From positions 372,001 through 436,000 of the forward strand of contig MKSD01000001.1 of NCBI GenBank assembly GCA_001898075.1: a stretch of 64,000 nucleotides of DNA. Reading direction: 5' to 3'. The notes under the pieces are model-generated. The model had not been told where the DNA came from and did not search any database. It saw nothing but the letters and a program-made list of their open reading frames with translations. The DNA comes from Alphaproteobacteria bacterium 40-19 (GTDB lineage Bacteria > Pseudomonadota > Alphaproteobacteria > Holosporales > Holosporaceae). Position numbers and translations under genes: made by a program. Positions 54,057-62,524 of this stretch are shown here, piece after piece; position 1 is the stretch's first letter, and the number at the start of each line of letters is the position of its first letter.

Positions 54057-55236
54057 ATGACATTTTTATTTAAAATTTTATCTTTTTGTTTTATGTTTCC
54101 ATTTATGGCTAATTCTGCACAAGAACGGATCAAAATACCTTCCACATACAGCACTTATGATGTTTTGGGCATAAAAAAAGATTCAACTCTTCTAGAATCT
54201 TTTATCGTAGAAATCTTAAACATAACAAATCCCCAGGATCGCTGGAATAAATTTTTATTTTTGATAGATAACAATCTCCAGATTATGAAAAATATCAAAA
54301 ATTATAAAATAAAAATTAAATCAGGTGATTTAAGTGATGATTGGATTAAAATAATTTCTAAATAATTTTCACAAGAGATTTATTGAATCCTTCAAAACCC
54401 TACCCAGACGCAAGAAGCCCTTTTAAATATTAGGCCTTTTCAGGGATTTAACCAATATTTAGAAGCCGCCCAGAAAAACCTTACAGATTTTCAGAAAAAT
54501 ACGAGTTCTTTCAAAGAAAACTACGGAAAACATCTACCACAAGAAATAATACTCCTTCAAGCAAAAGATCTTAACAATAGCTCTTGGTACTTTGATGCAG
54601 AAATCTTAGATGTTTTAGTAAATGGCTCTGAGAAACAATTTTTAAAAATTCCCGTTATGCCTGACGGAGCCTGCGTCTATCACGCTCTGGGTATTGATCC
54701 TGATGAAACATTTTTTCAAAGCCTCATAAAAAATATTTTAAAAACTGAAGACTTAAGTGTACGCTAGAGAACGCTTTTATCTTTAATCAACAACGATCGT
54801 GAAAATCTGCCAGGTGTAGATTTACAATCCTATAAAAAATCTGTTAAAAATAACTTTGAAGAGAATTTAGACTCCAAAAAGAAATTTACCCAAGAATTTG
54901 TGCAGGAAATAGCAAAATCTCTGGAAAATGCTCGTAATGTAGATGCAAAAATGCAATATACATTAAATATGGCTGACAATCATCTTAAAAATGCCTTAGA
55001 ACAAACCTTAAGTAAGAATATCGAAACATTTTAAACTCCACAAAGAATCTGATAAACTCCAGATAAATTTTCAACACGAAGATTCTTTTAAAATAGTTCT
55101 GTATCAAAAGCACTGGTGTCCGATATTTAATACACACACCAATATCCCTTTAAGGTACCTTGAAAAAGAAACCCTGGATCAATTAAGGAAATTCAAGGAC
55201 AATACCGCCCTTCCCGAAGACAGTCCTATTGAATAG
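54057..55236 (+). pseudogene. Broken OTU-like exported protein gene
   Basis: A single frame runs from ATG 54057 with a signal peptide (MTFLFKILSFCFMFPFMANS) but is interrupted in frame by TAA at 54363, TGA near 54384 and TAG at 54765, then shifts by one base near 55030 and ends at TAG 55234. The open parts code well: KIPVMPDGACVYHALGI carries the OTU catalytic DGxC motif, and after the frameshift FKIVLYQKHWCPIF carries a plausible catalytic His. The middle is helical. This is a decayed relative of the OTU-like gene at 3909-4802, and it has lost function unless stops are read through. Confidence 0.65.
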
Positions 55237-55278
55237 GCTGCCCTAATATCAAAAGCTACGCAAAAGCGATTGGGGATA

Positions 55279-56055
55279 TTAACTTGTCCCTAATCTGCTA
55301 ACCATTCTAAAGGCATGCTGCAAACTGCTGCCATCGTTAAACACGGCTCTTCCAAAGGGTTCTAATTGCCCTTTGGCATTATAAAAAGGTGGAAGATAGG
55401 GCGGCAACACTCTGTGTGCGGATGAATCTTTATTCCACTGAAACAGCATCCACGGAGCCGGACGCTGTGGTGAAAAAAATATGGGGAGTTGAAAAAGAGA
55501 AGAACCATCTTTCTGCTGCATCAAATCACAAACCTCTTGAGCCCGGAAAGAAGGAAATAAAAAAAAGCACTGCCCTTTTTCAGTCAAAGACTGCCAGCAA
55601 AAATCTACCCAAGTAGCCAAAGGGATTTGAAGTACATGGGCCTGACGTTTGTAAGAATTAGGAGATTCCTTAGCGTTTTTAGGATCATAAAAAGGAGGAT
55701 TGGTCATGACAACGTCATAGATAGGCCAAACTTGATCATAATCTGCAACACTTCCAGCCCTAAAAACCAACCTATCGGCAAAAGAGTTAATCTTTCGATT
55801 CAGACGAGCGTAGGATAAAAATGGACGGTAAGAATCTATACAATGGATCACGATCCCAGGAAACCTCCAGGCCAAACAAAGACTTGCCCCTGCTACGCCG
55901 CAACCCACATCTAATACGAGACCTGAAGGTCTTTCAGACACCGATGCTGCCAACAAAGCACAAGGCATACTGGCCTTGTATCCCTGCCCAGCTTGAACAA
56001 TTTTTACCTTGCAGTCTAATAAACCATCGCAAGACACTGTTTGGAAAGAAAGCAT
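55279..56055 (-). CDS. Class I SAM-dependent methyltransferase, TrmN6/YfiC-like
   Basis: About 258 residues from ATG 56055 (MLSFQTVSCDGLL). AdoMet motif I VLDVGCGVAGASLCLA (about 46-61), motif II HCIDSYRP, and motif IV MTNPPFYDP (about 118-126), the NPPF/Y type used to methylate adenine or guanine amino groups. The order fits the tRNA1(Val) adenine-37 N6 family (YfiC). The tRNA-Val gene lies immediately upstream on the same strand, which is suggestive but may be chance. The N-terminus is inferred; the frame also reads back through the tRNA. Confidence 0.75.
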   Translation of the reverse strand: MLSFQTVSCDGLLDCKVKIVQAGQGYKASMPCALLAASVSERPSGLVLDVGCGVAGASLCLAWRFPGIVIHCIDSYRPFLSYARLNRKINSFADRLVFRAGSVADYDQVWPIYDVVMTNPPFYDPKNAKESPNSYKRQAHVLQIPLATWVDFCWQSLTEKGQCFFLFPSFRAQEVCDLMQQKDGSSLFQLPIFFSPQRPAPWMLFQWNKDSSAHRVLPPYLPPFYNAKGQLEPFGRAVFNDGSSLQHAFRMVSRLGTS

Positions 56056-56090
56056 AAAAACTCTGCCACAATTGCGACTTAAAAAAGACG

Positions 56091-56162
56091 TGGGTATTAT
56101 TGGATTCGAACCAACGACCCCTGCCGTGTGAAGGCAGTGCTCTCCCACTGAGCTAAACACCC
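56091..56162 (-). tRNA. tRNA-Val (CAC)
   Basis: A 72-base tRNA. Acceptor GGGTGTT pairs with AATACCC (one G-U), anticodon loop TTCACAC (CAC, read for codon GUG), T arm GGTTCGAATCC. Discriminator A; CCA not encoded. Confidence 0.92.
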
Positions 56163-56171
56163 AAGAATTTC

Positions 56172-56200
56172 ATTTTAAAAGATTTTTTTATCTTTGACAA
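56172..56200 (-). promoter_or_regulatory. Probable promoter for tRNA-Val
   Basis: On the minus strand TTGTCA (56195-56200) and TAAAAT (56172-56177) are 17 bases apart, with the tRNA 5' end about 10 bases beyond the -10 box. The methyltransferase gene behind the tRNA may share it. Confidence 0.55.
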
Positions 56201-56788
56201 TAATTTTCGTAGAGCTATTATAAAGAGATCAAGAGAAGATAATCACCAACGCTTCTTCTACCGATTTGAAACCGCACTCCAAGAATTTTCGGCTGCATTT
56301 TTTATCCAGGAATACGGTTGACCTTCAGAAAACAATAGGATTGAACCTTATTAAGAAAAGAATCTACTGTTACTTTTTTAATCTCTTCTTCTTATACAAT
56401 AAATATCTGGGAAATAAGATACTGCAAATCGTCGTTTAAGAGTTTTTTTTTGTTTGCCATAGTAAAACCGTTATATAGCATGATTCCAAATTTTTGATCT
56501 AAATTTTGATCCTTATAAGCAACATCGGGAGTTTCTTTTTTTTCGCTTAAAATTTGGCGAACAACAATTCCAAAACCTCTGCTCAATTGAATTCTGTTAA
56601 CAAGTAATTGATTTTTTATCAAAATTCATCTTTTCCAATTTTTAAAATATACATTTTGCACTCGGAGCTCTGAAGCCTACAACTCTGAGGCAGAAGGAAA
56701 GTTCTTGTTTTCTTGATTTTTAAACAAAGAAAGTTCACAATAAAGGATTGCGCAAGCTTAACTCTGGTTTTTAGATTATGGAGGAAAA
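56201..56788. other. Gene-poor stretch with one uncertain 76-codon frame
   Basis: The only open frame of note is 56392-56622 on the minus strand (from a TTG): IVVRQILSEKKETPDVAYK and MLYNGFTMANKKKLLNDDLQ look protein-like, and the frame may be the remnant of a larger gene. No family was recognised. No hairpin terminator or RNA gene was seen. Confidence 0.35.
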
Positions 56789-58102
56789 GTGAAAGATTTA
56801 AGTGGTTTACATGCTATCAGATGGCGTTCTGTTTTTATGTGGCTGTTACCTATTTTGTTCTTTGCCTATCAATTTACGTTTCGTCTGTGGTTAGGGCTGG
56901 TTAAAACAGATGTCATGAAGCAATTTTCCATTGATGCAACAGGGTTCGGATTGCTGTCTTCTATTTACTATTACGGATACGCGGGTATGCAAATTCCTGT
57001 CGGGCTGTTGATTGCACGTAAAGGCCCCGGCTTCGCACTTTTAGCGATGGCTTGGTTGTGCGGTATTGGGGGGCTAATTTTTTCTTATACCAACAATTAC
57101 ACCCTGGCGTTATTGGGACGATTTTTCATTGGTACCGGATCTGCTGTAGGGTTTTTAGCCACATGTGCTGTCATTTCTTTATTTTTCCCAAAAAAAGACT
57201 ACGCCCGCATGGTCGGATTAAGTTTTGCACTAGGTTTTTGCGGAGCCATATTTGGAGGCGGTCCTTTAAGTTCTTTGATAACCAAGTATTCGGGTCAAAC
57301 CGTAGGCGTGGCCCTTTCTTTCGGCGCCTGCCTTATTGGAACTTTTGGATACATTTTCTTAAGAAAACCTCCTCGTCAAACTGAAGACCAACCAAATACA
57401 CTGAATACAAATTCTTCTACTACGTCCGTTCAATTAAAATCTGAAGATTTCTGGAAACTGCTTTCTTGTAAATGGATTTGGATGATCGGAGCTGTGAATT
57501 TGTTGCTGGTAGGTGTTATGGAAGGGTTAGTAGATGCCTGGGGGCCAGACTTTTTGGTACAAGCCTATCATTACTCTAACTCTGAAGCCGCTTATTTAGT
57601 AAGCTATATTTTCTTTGGATTGATAATGGGGGGGCCATTACTAACTTCTTTTTCAAAAAAATTCAATACCTACACTTTAATCGGTCTTTGTGGTCTGGGA
57701 ATTTTTTTGTTTTTAACTGCTGTTTTGACCGGAATTATCACAAATACACTTCTTTTATCCGCACTTTTTTTAATCATTGGAGTTATGTGCTGTTATCAGG
57801 CCCTTATTTTTGCTTCTATTCCTCAATGGGTCTCTGCAAGATATTTAGGAGTCGCTACAGCTTTCTTAAACTGCTTGAATATGGCCGGGGGATTATTTTT
57901 TCACACGCTGATTGGGCTGACCACCGACTTTTTTTGGGCCGGAGAACTTTCAGCCACAGGGGCAAAGGTATATGACCTTACAGCTTATCGTTACGGTCTG
58001 GGCTTAATTCCTTTAAGCGCCCTTGTAGGCACAGTGATCATCTTTTTTGTGGGGTATCGTTTAAAAAAAATGACATTACCTCTAATTTCGGAAAATCGTT
58101 AA
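56789..58102 (+). CDS. Major facilitator superfamily transporter
   Basis: A 437-residue inner-membrane carrier with about 12 helices and the usual central cytoplasmic loop (about 200-225, Asn/Thr/Ser-rich). Features of the family include GYAGMQIPVGLLIARKGP (loop 2-3), the GRFFIGTGSAVGFLATCAVI region in helices 4-5 and MGGPLLTSFSKKF between helices 8 and 9. The start is GTG 56789. Overall it resembles the MFS group common in intracellular Legionella and Holosporales, which import host metabolites. The substrate cannot be read from the sequence. Confidence 0.85.
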   Translation: MKDLSGLHAIRWRSVFMWLLPILFFAYQFTFRLWLGLVKTDVMKQFSIDATGFGLLSSIYYYGYAGMQIPVGLLIARKGPGFALLAMAWLCGIGGLIFSYTNNYTLALLGRFFIGTGSAVGFLATCAVISLFFPKKDYARMVGLSFALGFCGAIFGGGPLSSLITKYSGQTVGVALSFGACLIGTFGYIFLRKPPRQTEDQPNTLNTNSSTTSVQLKSEDFWKLLSCKWIWMIGAVNLLLVGVMEGLVDAWGPDFLVQAYHYSNSEAAYLVSYIFFGLIMGGPLLTSFSKKFNTYTLIGLCGLGIFLFLTAVLTGIITNTLLLSALFLIIGVMCCYQALIFASIPQWVSARYLGVATAFLNCLNMAGGLFFHTLIGLTTDFFWAGELSATGAKVYDLTAYRYGLGLIPLSALVGTVIIFFVGYRLKKMTLPLISENR

Positions 58103-58439
58103 CAGTCTGATATATTTGAAAATTGAACAAACTAAATTTTCAGACTAAAAGTTGCTGCATTTTCTAATCTAAAATAGTAGATCTGTGATGCCATCAACAC
58201 ACACAATGCTCTTTAATTTTCGTGCTTTGCACACCCTTGTGATAAAGAAATCTTAGGGTACACAAAATACGGTTTACAACACCTCAGAGTAATGAAGAAG
58301 AGTTCTAGAAAAAAGGACTCTTCCTATTCGAAAAAGCTTTCCTTCTTTAGATTTTTCTGAAAAAAGAGCTCTAACCTTGGGGTTTCCAAAGCTTTTTTTT
58401 TACTTTAATATATGATTGATAAGTGTGGTAAGGGTACGA
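58103..58439. other. Intergenic stretch before mreB
   Basis: 337 bases without a coding frame. It has a short hairpin AAGAGT/ACTCTT (58298-58322) after the MFS gene and several poly-T runs. No clear promoter consensus was seen, although expression of mreB from here is expected. Confidence 0.4.
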
Positions 58440-59495
58440 ATGTTAGGCATAAAAATTAAGAAATTTTCTTTTTTATCAGACAAAATTGGGATTGATTTGG
58501 GAACGGCAAACACAATTTTGTGTTGTGGGGGGAAGGTCGTCTTGAATGAACCCTCGGTAGTAGCTGTTTACCAGGATTCTCGTAAGGTTTTTGCGGTGGG
58601 CGAGGAAGCCAAATCTATGTTAGGCCGAACCCCTCCGGGAATTGAAGTTTTTAGACCTCTGCGAGATGGCGTCATTGCCGATTTTGATATTTCTGAACTG
58701 ATGTTAAAATCTTTTATCGGAAAAGTACGCAGCCGGTTGAGCTTTATGAGTCGAACTTTTAACCTCTTTCATCCTGATATTGCCGTTTGTGTCCCCGGAG
58801 GTGCAACAGCTGTAGAGCGCCGAGCCATCCACGATGCTGCCCTCAGTACAGGGGCTCGCCGAGTCTTATTAATCGAAGAAGCTATGGCAGCTGCTATTGG
58901 ATCTGGCCTTCCGGTCATGGCCCCTGTCGGGTCGATGGTCGTAGATATCGGAGGTGGCACCACCGAAGTTGCAGTCGTTTCTTTAGGAGGCGTGGTACTG
59001 TCAACCTCTGTAAGGTACGGGGGCAACAAGTTGGATGAAGCAATTGTTTATTTCTTTCGACGCGCTAAAAATCTTTCCATAGGCGAAAATACAGCGGAAA
59101 AGTTAAAATGTGCTTTAGGAACAGCGTACATCAAAAAAGGTGACGAGAATGAATCTATTAAAGTTAAAGGACGCGATATTACTTTGGGGATCCCAAAAGA
59201 AATTGAAGTTACCAAAGCAGAAATTGCTGAAAGCTTAGAAGAACCCATTATGATGATGCTAGGAGCTGTTCAAGCCACATTGGAAAAAACTCCTCCCGAG
59301 CTAGCAGCTGATATCGCAGAACATGGAATCGTTTTAACCGGAGGAGGAGCTCTTTTGGATGGCCTCAGTGAAAGAATCAATCTTATAACGGGACTAAAAG
59401 TGCGCGTAGCAGATGATCCTTTGTTGTGTGTGGCCAGGGGAACGGGACAAGCTCTGGATCTTTCAGGGCAAATACGTTCTTACGCGTCTCTTTAA
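58440..59495 (+). CDS. mreB: Rod-shape-determining protein MreB
   Basis: About 351 residues from the ATG at 58440 with AAGGGT upstream. The actin-like ATPase motifs are complete: phosphate-1 KIGIDLGTANTI, phosphate-2 MVVDIGGGTTEVAVVSL, adenosine IVLTGGGALLDGL, and connect motifs EAMAAAIGSGLP. MreB filaments guide lateral wall synthesis. mreC and mreD, usually next, are replaced by cca 12 bases downstream, so the operon is broken here. Confidence 0.96.
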   Translation: MLGIKIKKFSFLSDKIGIDLGTANTILCCGGKVVLNEPSVVAVYQDSRKVFAVGEEAKSMLGRTPPGIEVFRPLRDGVIADFDISELMLKSFIGKVRSRLSFMSRTFNLFHPDIAVCVPGGATAVERRAIHDAALSTGARRVLLIEEAMAAAIGSGLPVMAPVGSMVVDIGGGTTEVAVVSLGGVVLSTSVRYGGNKLDEAIVYFFRRAKNLSIGENTAEKLKCALGTAYIKKGDENESIKVKGRDITLGIPKEIEVTKAEIAESLEEPIMMMLGAVQATLEKTPPELAADIAEHGIVLTGGGALLDGLSERINLITGLKVRVADDPLLCVARGTGQALDLSGQIRSYASL

Positions 59496-59507
59496 CAGAT
59501 ATTAGGC

Positions 59508-60695
59508 GTGGAAATGGATGCCCGCTTTTCTTGGTTACAATCATCAGGCGTTAGAAAACTTCTTGAAGCTTTTGCAGGAAAAGCAGAGATTCGGTTCGTA
59601 GGAGGAGCAGTGCGAGACTCTTTCTTAAGCAAAGTACCCGTGGACTTTGATCTTGCAACTCCTTTATTACCGGAAAAAGTAGCTCATTGTTTACAGAATG
59701 CTGGTATTACGTGCATTCCTACTGGATTAAAGCATGGCACGGTAACAGCTGTCTTGAATAAGGTTCATTACGAGATTACCACCTTGCGTCAAGATCGTAA
59801 GACGGATGGCCGCTGGGCAGATGTAGATTACGTCCCCTGTTGGCACCAAGATGCATGCCGCAGAGATTTTACCATTGGCGCGCTGTACATCGATCGTTGG
59901 GGGCAGATTTATGATTTTTTCAACGGAGTCCAGGATTTAAACCAAGGTGTTATCCGCTTTATCGGATGTCCGGAAAAAAGAGTCCTAGAAGATTTTCTAC
60001 GCATTTTGCGTTTTTTTAGGATGTACGCTTATCATGGCCGCCCCCCTTTAGACGCTAGAGGTCTGGAAGTCTGTTGCGCTTTGAAAGACAATTTAGCCTC
60101 TTTATCCAAAGAGCGCATCACAAAAGAATTCTTACGTTTGTTGGATGCGCCAGATCCTTGGCCTGTTTTACAACAAATGCAGAAAAATAACTTTTTATCT
60201 CTGATTCTAGGCAGTGATTTTCAAGTTTCCAATTGGACTTTACAGACTTTAGAAAAAGAACTTGGACAACGCGCCTCGGTGTGGGTACGCTTATGCCACC
60301 TGGGACAAAGCCACCTCCAGGGCTTAAAGCTATCGAACGCTGAGAAAAAAATGTGCTCTATCCTCAATACCCCTCTACGCCCGCATTGGCCCGATATCTT
60401 AGAAAGTTTGTATGCTTTTGGGGTTAAAGTCACCAAGGATCGCCTCTGGATGTGGTTGGATATTCCCCTTATGCAAGAACATTTTGTTAAAATTGACCGT
60501 TGGACGCCTCGCCCCTTTCCATTAACCGGAAATGATTTACTGCAAAAAGGGTACAGTGGAACCGAAGTCGGCCGTCTTTTAAAAGAGACTTATCAATGGT
60601 GGTTGCAACAAAATACGTCACCTGATCGCACGGCTTGCCTACAGTACATCGATAAAGTATTCTCTTCCCCTACGCAACCTAATCTATCAATATAG
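59508..60695 (+). CDS. cca: CCA tRNA nucleotidyltransferase / poly(A) polymerase family
   Basis: A 395-residue class II nucleotidyltransferase. RFVGGAVRDSFL (about 29-40), the catalytic VDFDLAT (about 44-50), TGLKHGTVTAVL, the RRDFTIGALYID motif and LEDFLRILRFFRMYAYHG. It adds or repairs the 3'-CCA of tRNAs, needed because the tRNA genes here do not encode CCA. The start is GTG 59508 or the ATG at 59514. It follows mreB by 12 bases. Confidence 0.9.
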   Translation: MEMDARFSWLQSSGVRKLLEAFAGKAEIRFVGGAVRDSFLSKVPVDFDLATPLLPEKVAHCLQNAGITCIPTGLKHGTVTAVLNKVHYEITTLRQDRKTDGRWADVDYVPCWHQDACRRDFTIGALYIDRWGQIYDFFNGVQDLNQGVIRFIGCPEKRVLEDFLRILRFFRMYAYHGRPPLDARGLEVCCALKDNLASLSKERITKEFLRLLDAPDPWPVLQQMQKNNFLSLILGSDFQVSNWTLQTLEKELGQRASVWVRLCHLGQSHLQGLKLSNAEKKMCSILNTPLRPHWPDILESLYAFGVKVTKDRLWMWLDIPLMQEHFVKIDRWTPRPFPLTGNDLLQKGYSGTEVGRLLKETYQWWLQQNTSPDRTACLQYIDKVFSSPTQPNLSI

Positions 60696-60924
60696 TTTCA
60701 TAAAAAGCTAAAATTCTTCCAGTCTTTTGCCTTCATCAAAGATACCCTGCACAGAACCAAAATCTTTTAGTGTATTTCTGCATACTCTTCGTTTTTCATG
60801 CTGTAAGGACATGAATTTAGTTTTGCAGTCTCAGATTAATATAAATGAAGAAAAGATAAATAATTTGAATGTTCAAACGAAATGCATCTTAATATAAAAA
60901 TCTAAAGTTATTGCATTTTTCTTC

Positions 60925-62448
60925 ATGACTTGTTTTCCCCTTCCTAGAATTTTTATGCATGGTCTTCAAAAAAGCTTTGTTATAAAAAGTATCTTTTTTC
61001 TTTGCCTGACTTCTGTATGTTCAGATCATTGTTTGGCTGTACAAAAATCTGACAAAACCCCTCGTGTTATCGGCATGTTTTGGACCACGGGGTATGAAGA
61101 TTTACTGGAAGAGATGAACGAGAAAGAAACACAAACTCTTCTGGCCTCCCCTCAACTGCCGTCCGTGGACATTGGTGGGGAAAAATTTGGATCCAAAAGG
61201 ACTTTCCAAGCTATTAGAAAATTTTTAGAACAAAAAAAGAATACGTCTGACATTATTTCGTTTACCATCGATCACCTTACGTATTGGTCTAATAAAAAAC
61301 AATTTGACCAGCTTTGTGCGGATTACCCTGAACGTTTTCGTCTGTCATTTTTCAAAGACTTCCTTCAAAGCCCAGAAATTCAAAAACATTCCAAGATACT
61401 GCCGTTTTTAAATACTGCGCTTCGTCTGATGCCGGTAGTGGCCTCAGATCTTTTTCGCTTACTGGCCCCTTGCGCTCCTGAAGCCCTTAACGTTGATCCT
61501 GCCATCACGAAGAATCCTTGGTCTTGGATTTATATAGACGTTGATCAGATGATAAACGCTCAAGAAACTGGTGAGAATAGTGCCCTAGACAAGCTAATCA
61601 GCCAGTCTAACCATAAATCCACGCAACTGTTTCTAAACGGTTCTAAGAAAAAAATTATTAATAACGAGCCCCTTCGCATAGACGTCAAAGCAAACCCTGT
61701 GAAATTAAAAAAATTTCAAAATCACATCCTTTCCGTAAGTCCCCCTTTAAACAATTTTTCCAATTCTTTGTCTTATTTCGATAATCTTGTAGAAATGGTC
61801 AAAAGTACGCCTACTGTTGAAAAGTATACAAATTTATATAACATACAGCAACGACAAAAAATTTATGACCCCATTAACGTTATTCTGACCACAGGCAGAG
61901 GGTTACTTGCAAAGCTTCGAACAATTTTGCCCACTGAGCATGTAAAATTCCCAAAAAGCCCTCTAGCTCTAGAGTGGACATGTGGAGCGTCTGTACGCAG
62001 AGAGCGTCTTGAAAAAGAGACTCTTACCCGCGTCTATATGGACAAAAATCCCCATTTTATCGATAACTATCTGGAATCTGCTGGAGTTATGAATGATCTT
62101 TTAAAATTTTCAAAAGTTCAAAAATGGCTTTCTTGGCAAAACAGCTATGGAAAAGGCTTGGCTTACACCGATAATCTAAAAAAATTGATAGGTATCGCTT
62201 TTGAAAGGCTCATCCAAATTAATCCATTTCCCACCGAAAATTTTGAGAAGTGTTCCAAAAAAACTTTAGACCGGGATAAAAAAATTAGGGAAAAACGATA
62301 CGTCCCCCATACAGCCATTTCTGCTATGTTGACTTGGGGTAATAGATTAACCACAGCGTATCCAGATCATCTGCTGTTACACAAATATAGAAAAATCAAT
62401 AAAGTCTTCAAATTTCGGCCTGAATATAATTTATATTTTTCTAAATAG
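60925..62448 (+). CDS. Exported GT-A glycosyltransferase-like protein (TcdA/TcdB-type DxD), first of a pair
   Basis: A 507-residue protein with a signal segment (VIKSIFFLCLTSVCSDHCLA, about 19-38). The core signature fits DxD toxin glycosyltransferases of the TcdA/TcdB or Gly_transf_sug type: VIGMFWTTG (about 48-56) in the place of IxxIWxG; SDLFRLL (about 174-180) for the SDxxR motif; IYIDVD (202-207) for the DxD. Between them, HLTYWSNKKQFDQLCADYPE resembles the W-containing acceptor stretch. Such enzymes put glucose or GlcNAc on host GTPases. Start ATG 60925 (60955 possible). The C-terminal 250 residues are unassigned. Paralogue of the next gene. Confidence 0.6.
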   Translation: MTCFPLPRIFMHGLQKSFVIKSIFFLCLTSVCSDHCLAVQKSDKTPRVIGMFWTTGYEDLLEEMNEKETQTLLASPQLPSVDIGGEKFGSKRTFQAIRKFLEQKKNTSDIISFTIDHLTYWSNKKQFDQLCADYPERFRLSFFKDFLQSPEIQKHSKILPFLNTALRLMPVVASDLFRLLAPCAPEALNVDPAITKNPWSWIYIDVDQMINAQETGENSALDKLISQSNHKSTQLFLNGSKKKIINNEPLRIDVKANPVKLKKFQNHILSVSPPLNNFSNSLSYFDNLVEMVKSTPTVEKYTNLYNIQQRQKIYDPINVILTTGRGLLAKLRTILPTEHVKFPKSPLALEWTCGASVRRERLEKETLTRVYMDKNPHFIDNYLESAGVMNDLLKFSKVQKWLSWQNSYGKGLAYTDNLKKLIGIAFERLIQINPFPTENFEKCSKKTLDRDKKIREKRYVPHTAISAMLTWGNRLTTAYPDHLLLHKYRKINKVFKFRPEYNLYFSK

Positions 62449-62524
62449 TATTCATTTCTTATAAGTTTACAGATTCTTTTGATTTCAGCGTCTAAAGTAT
62501 TCAAAAAAATCCTGTAATCTTTCC

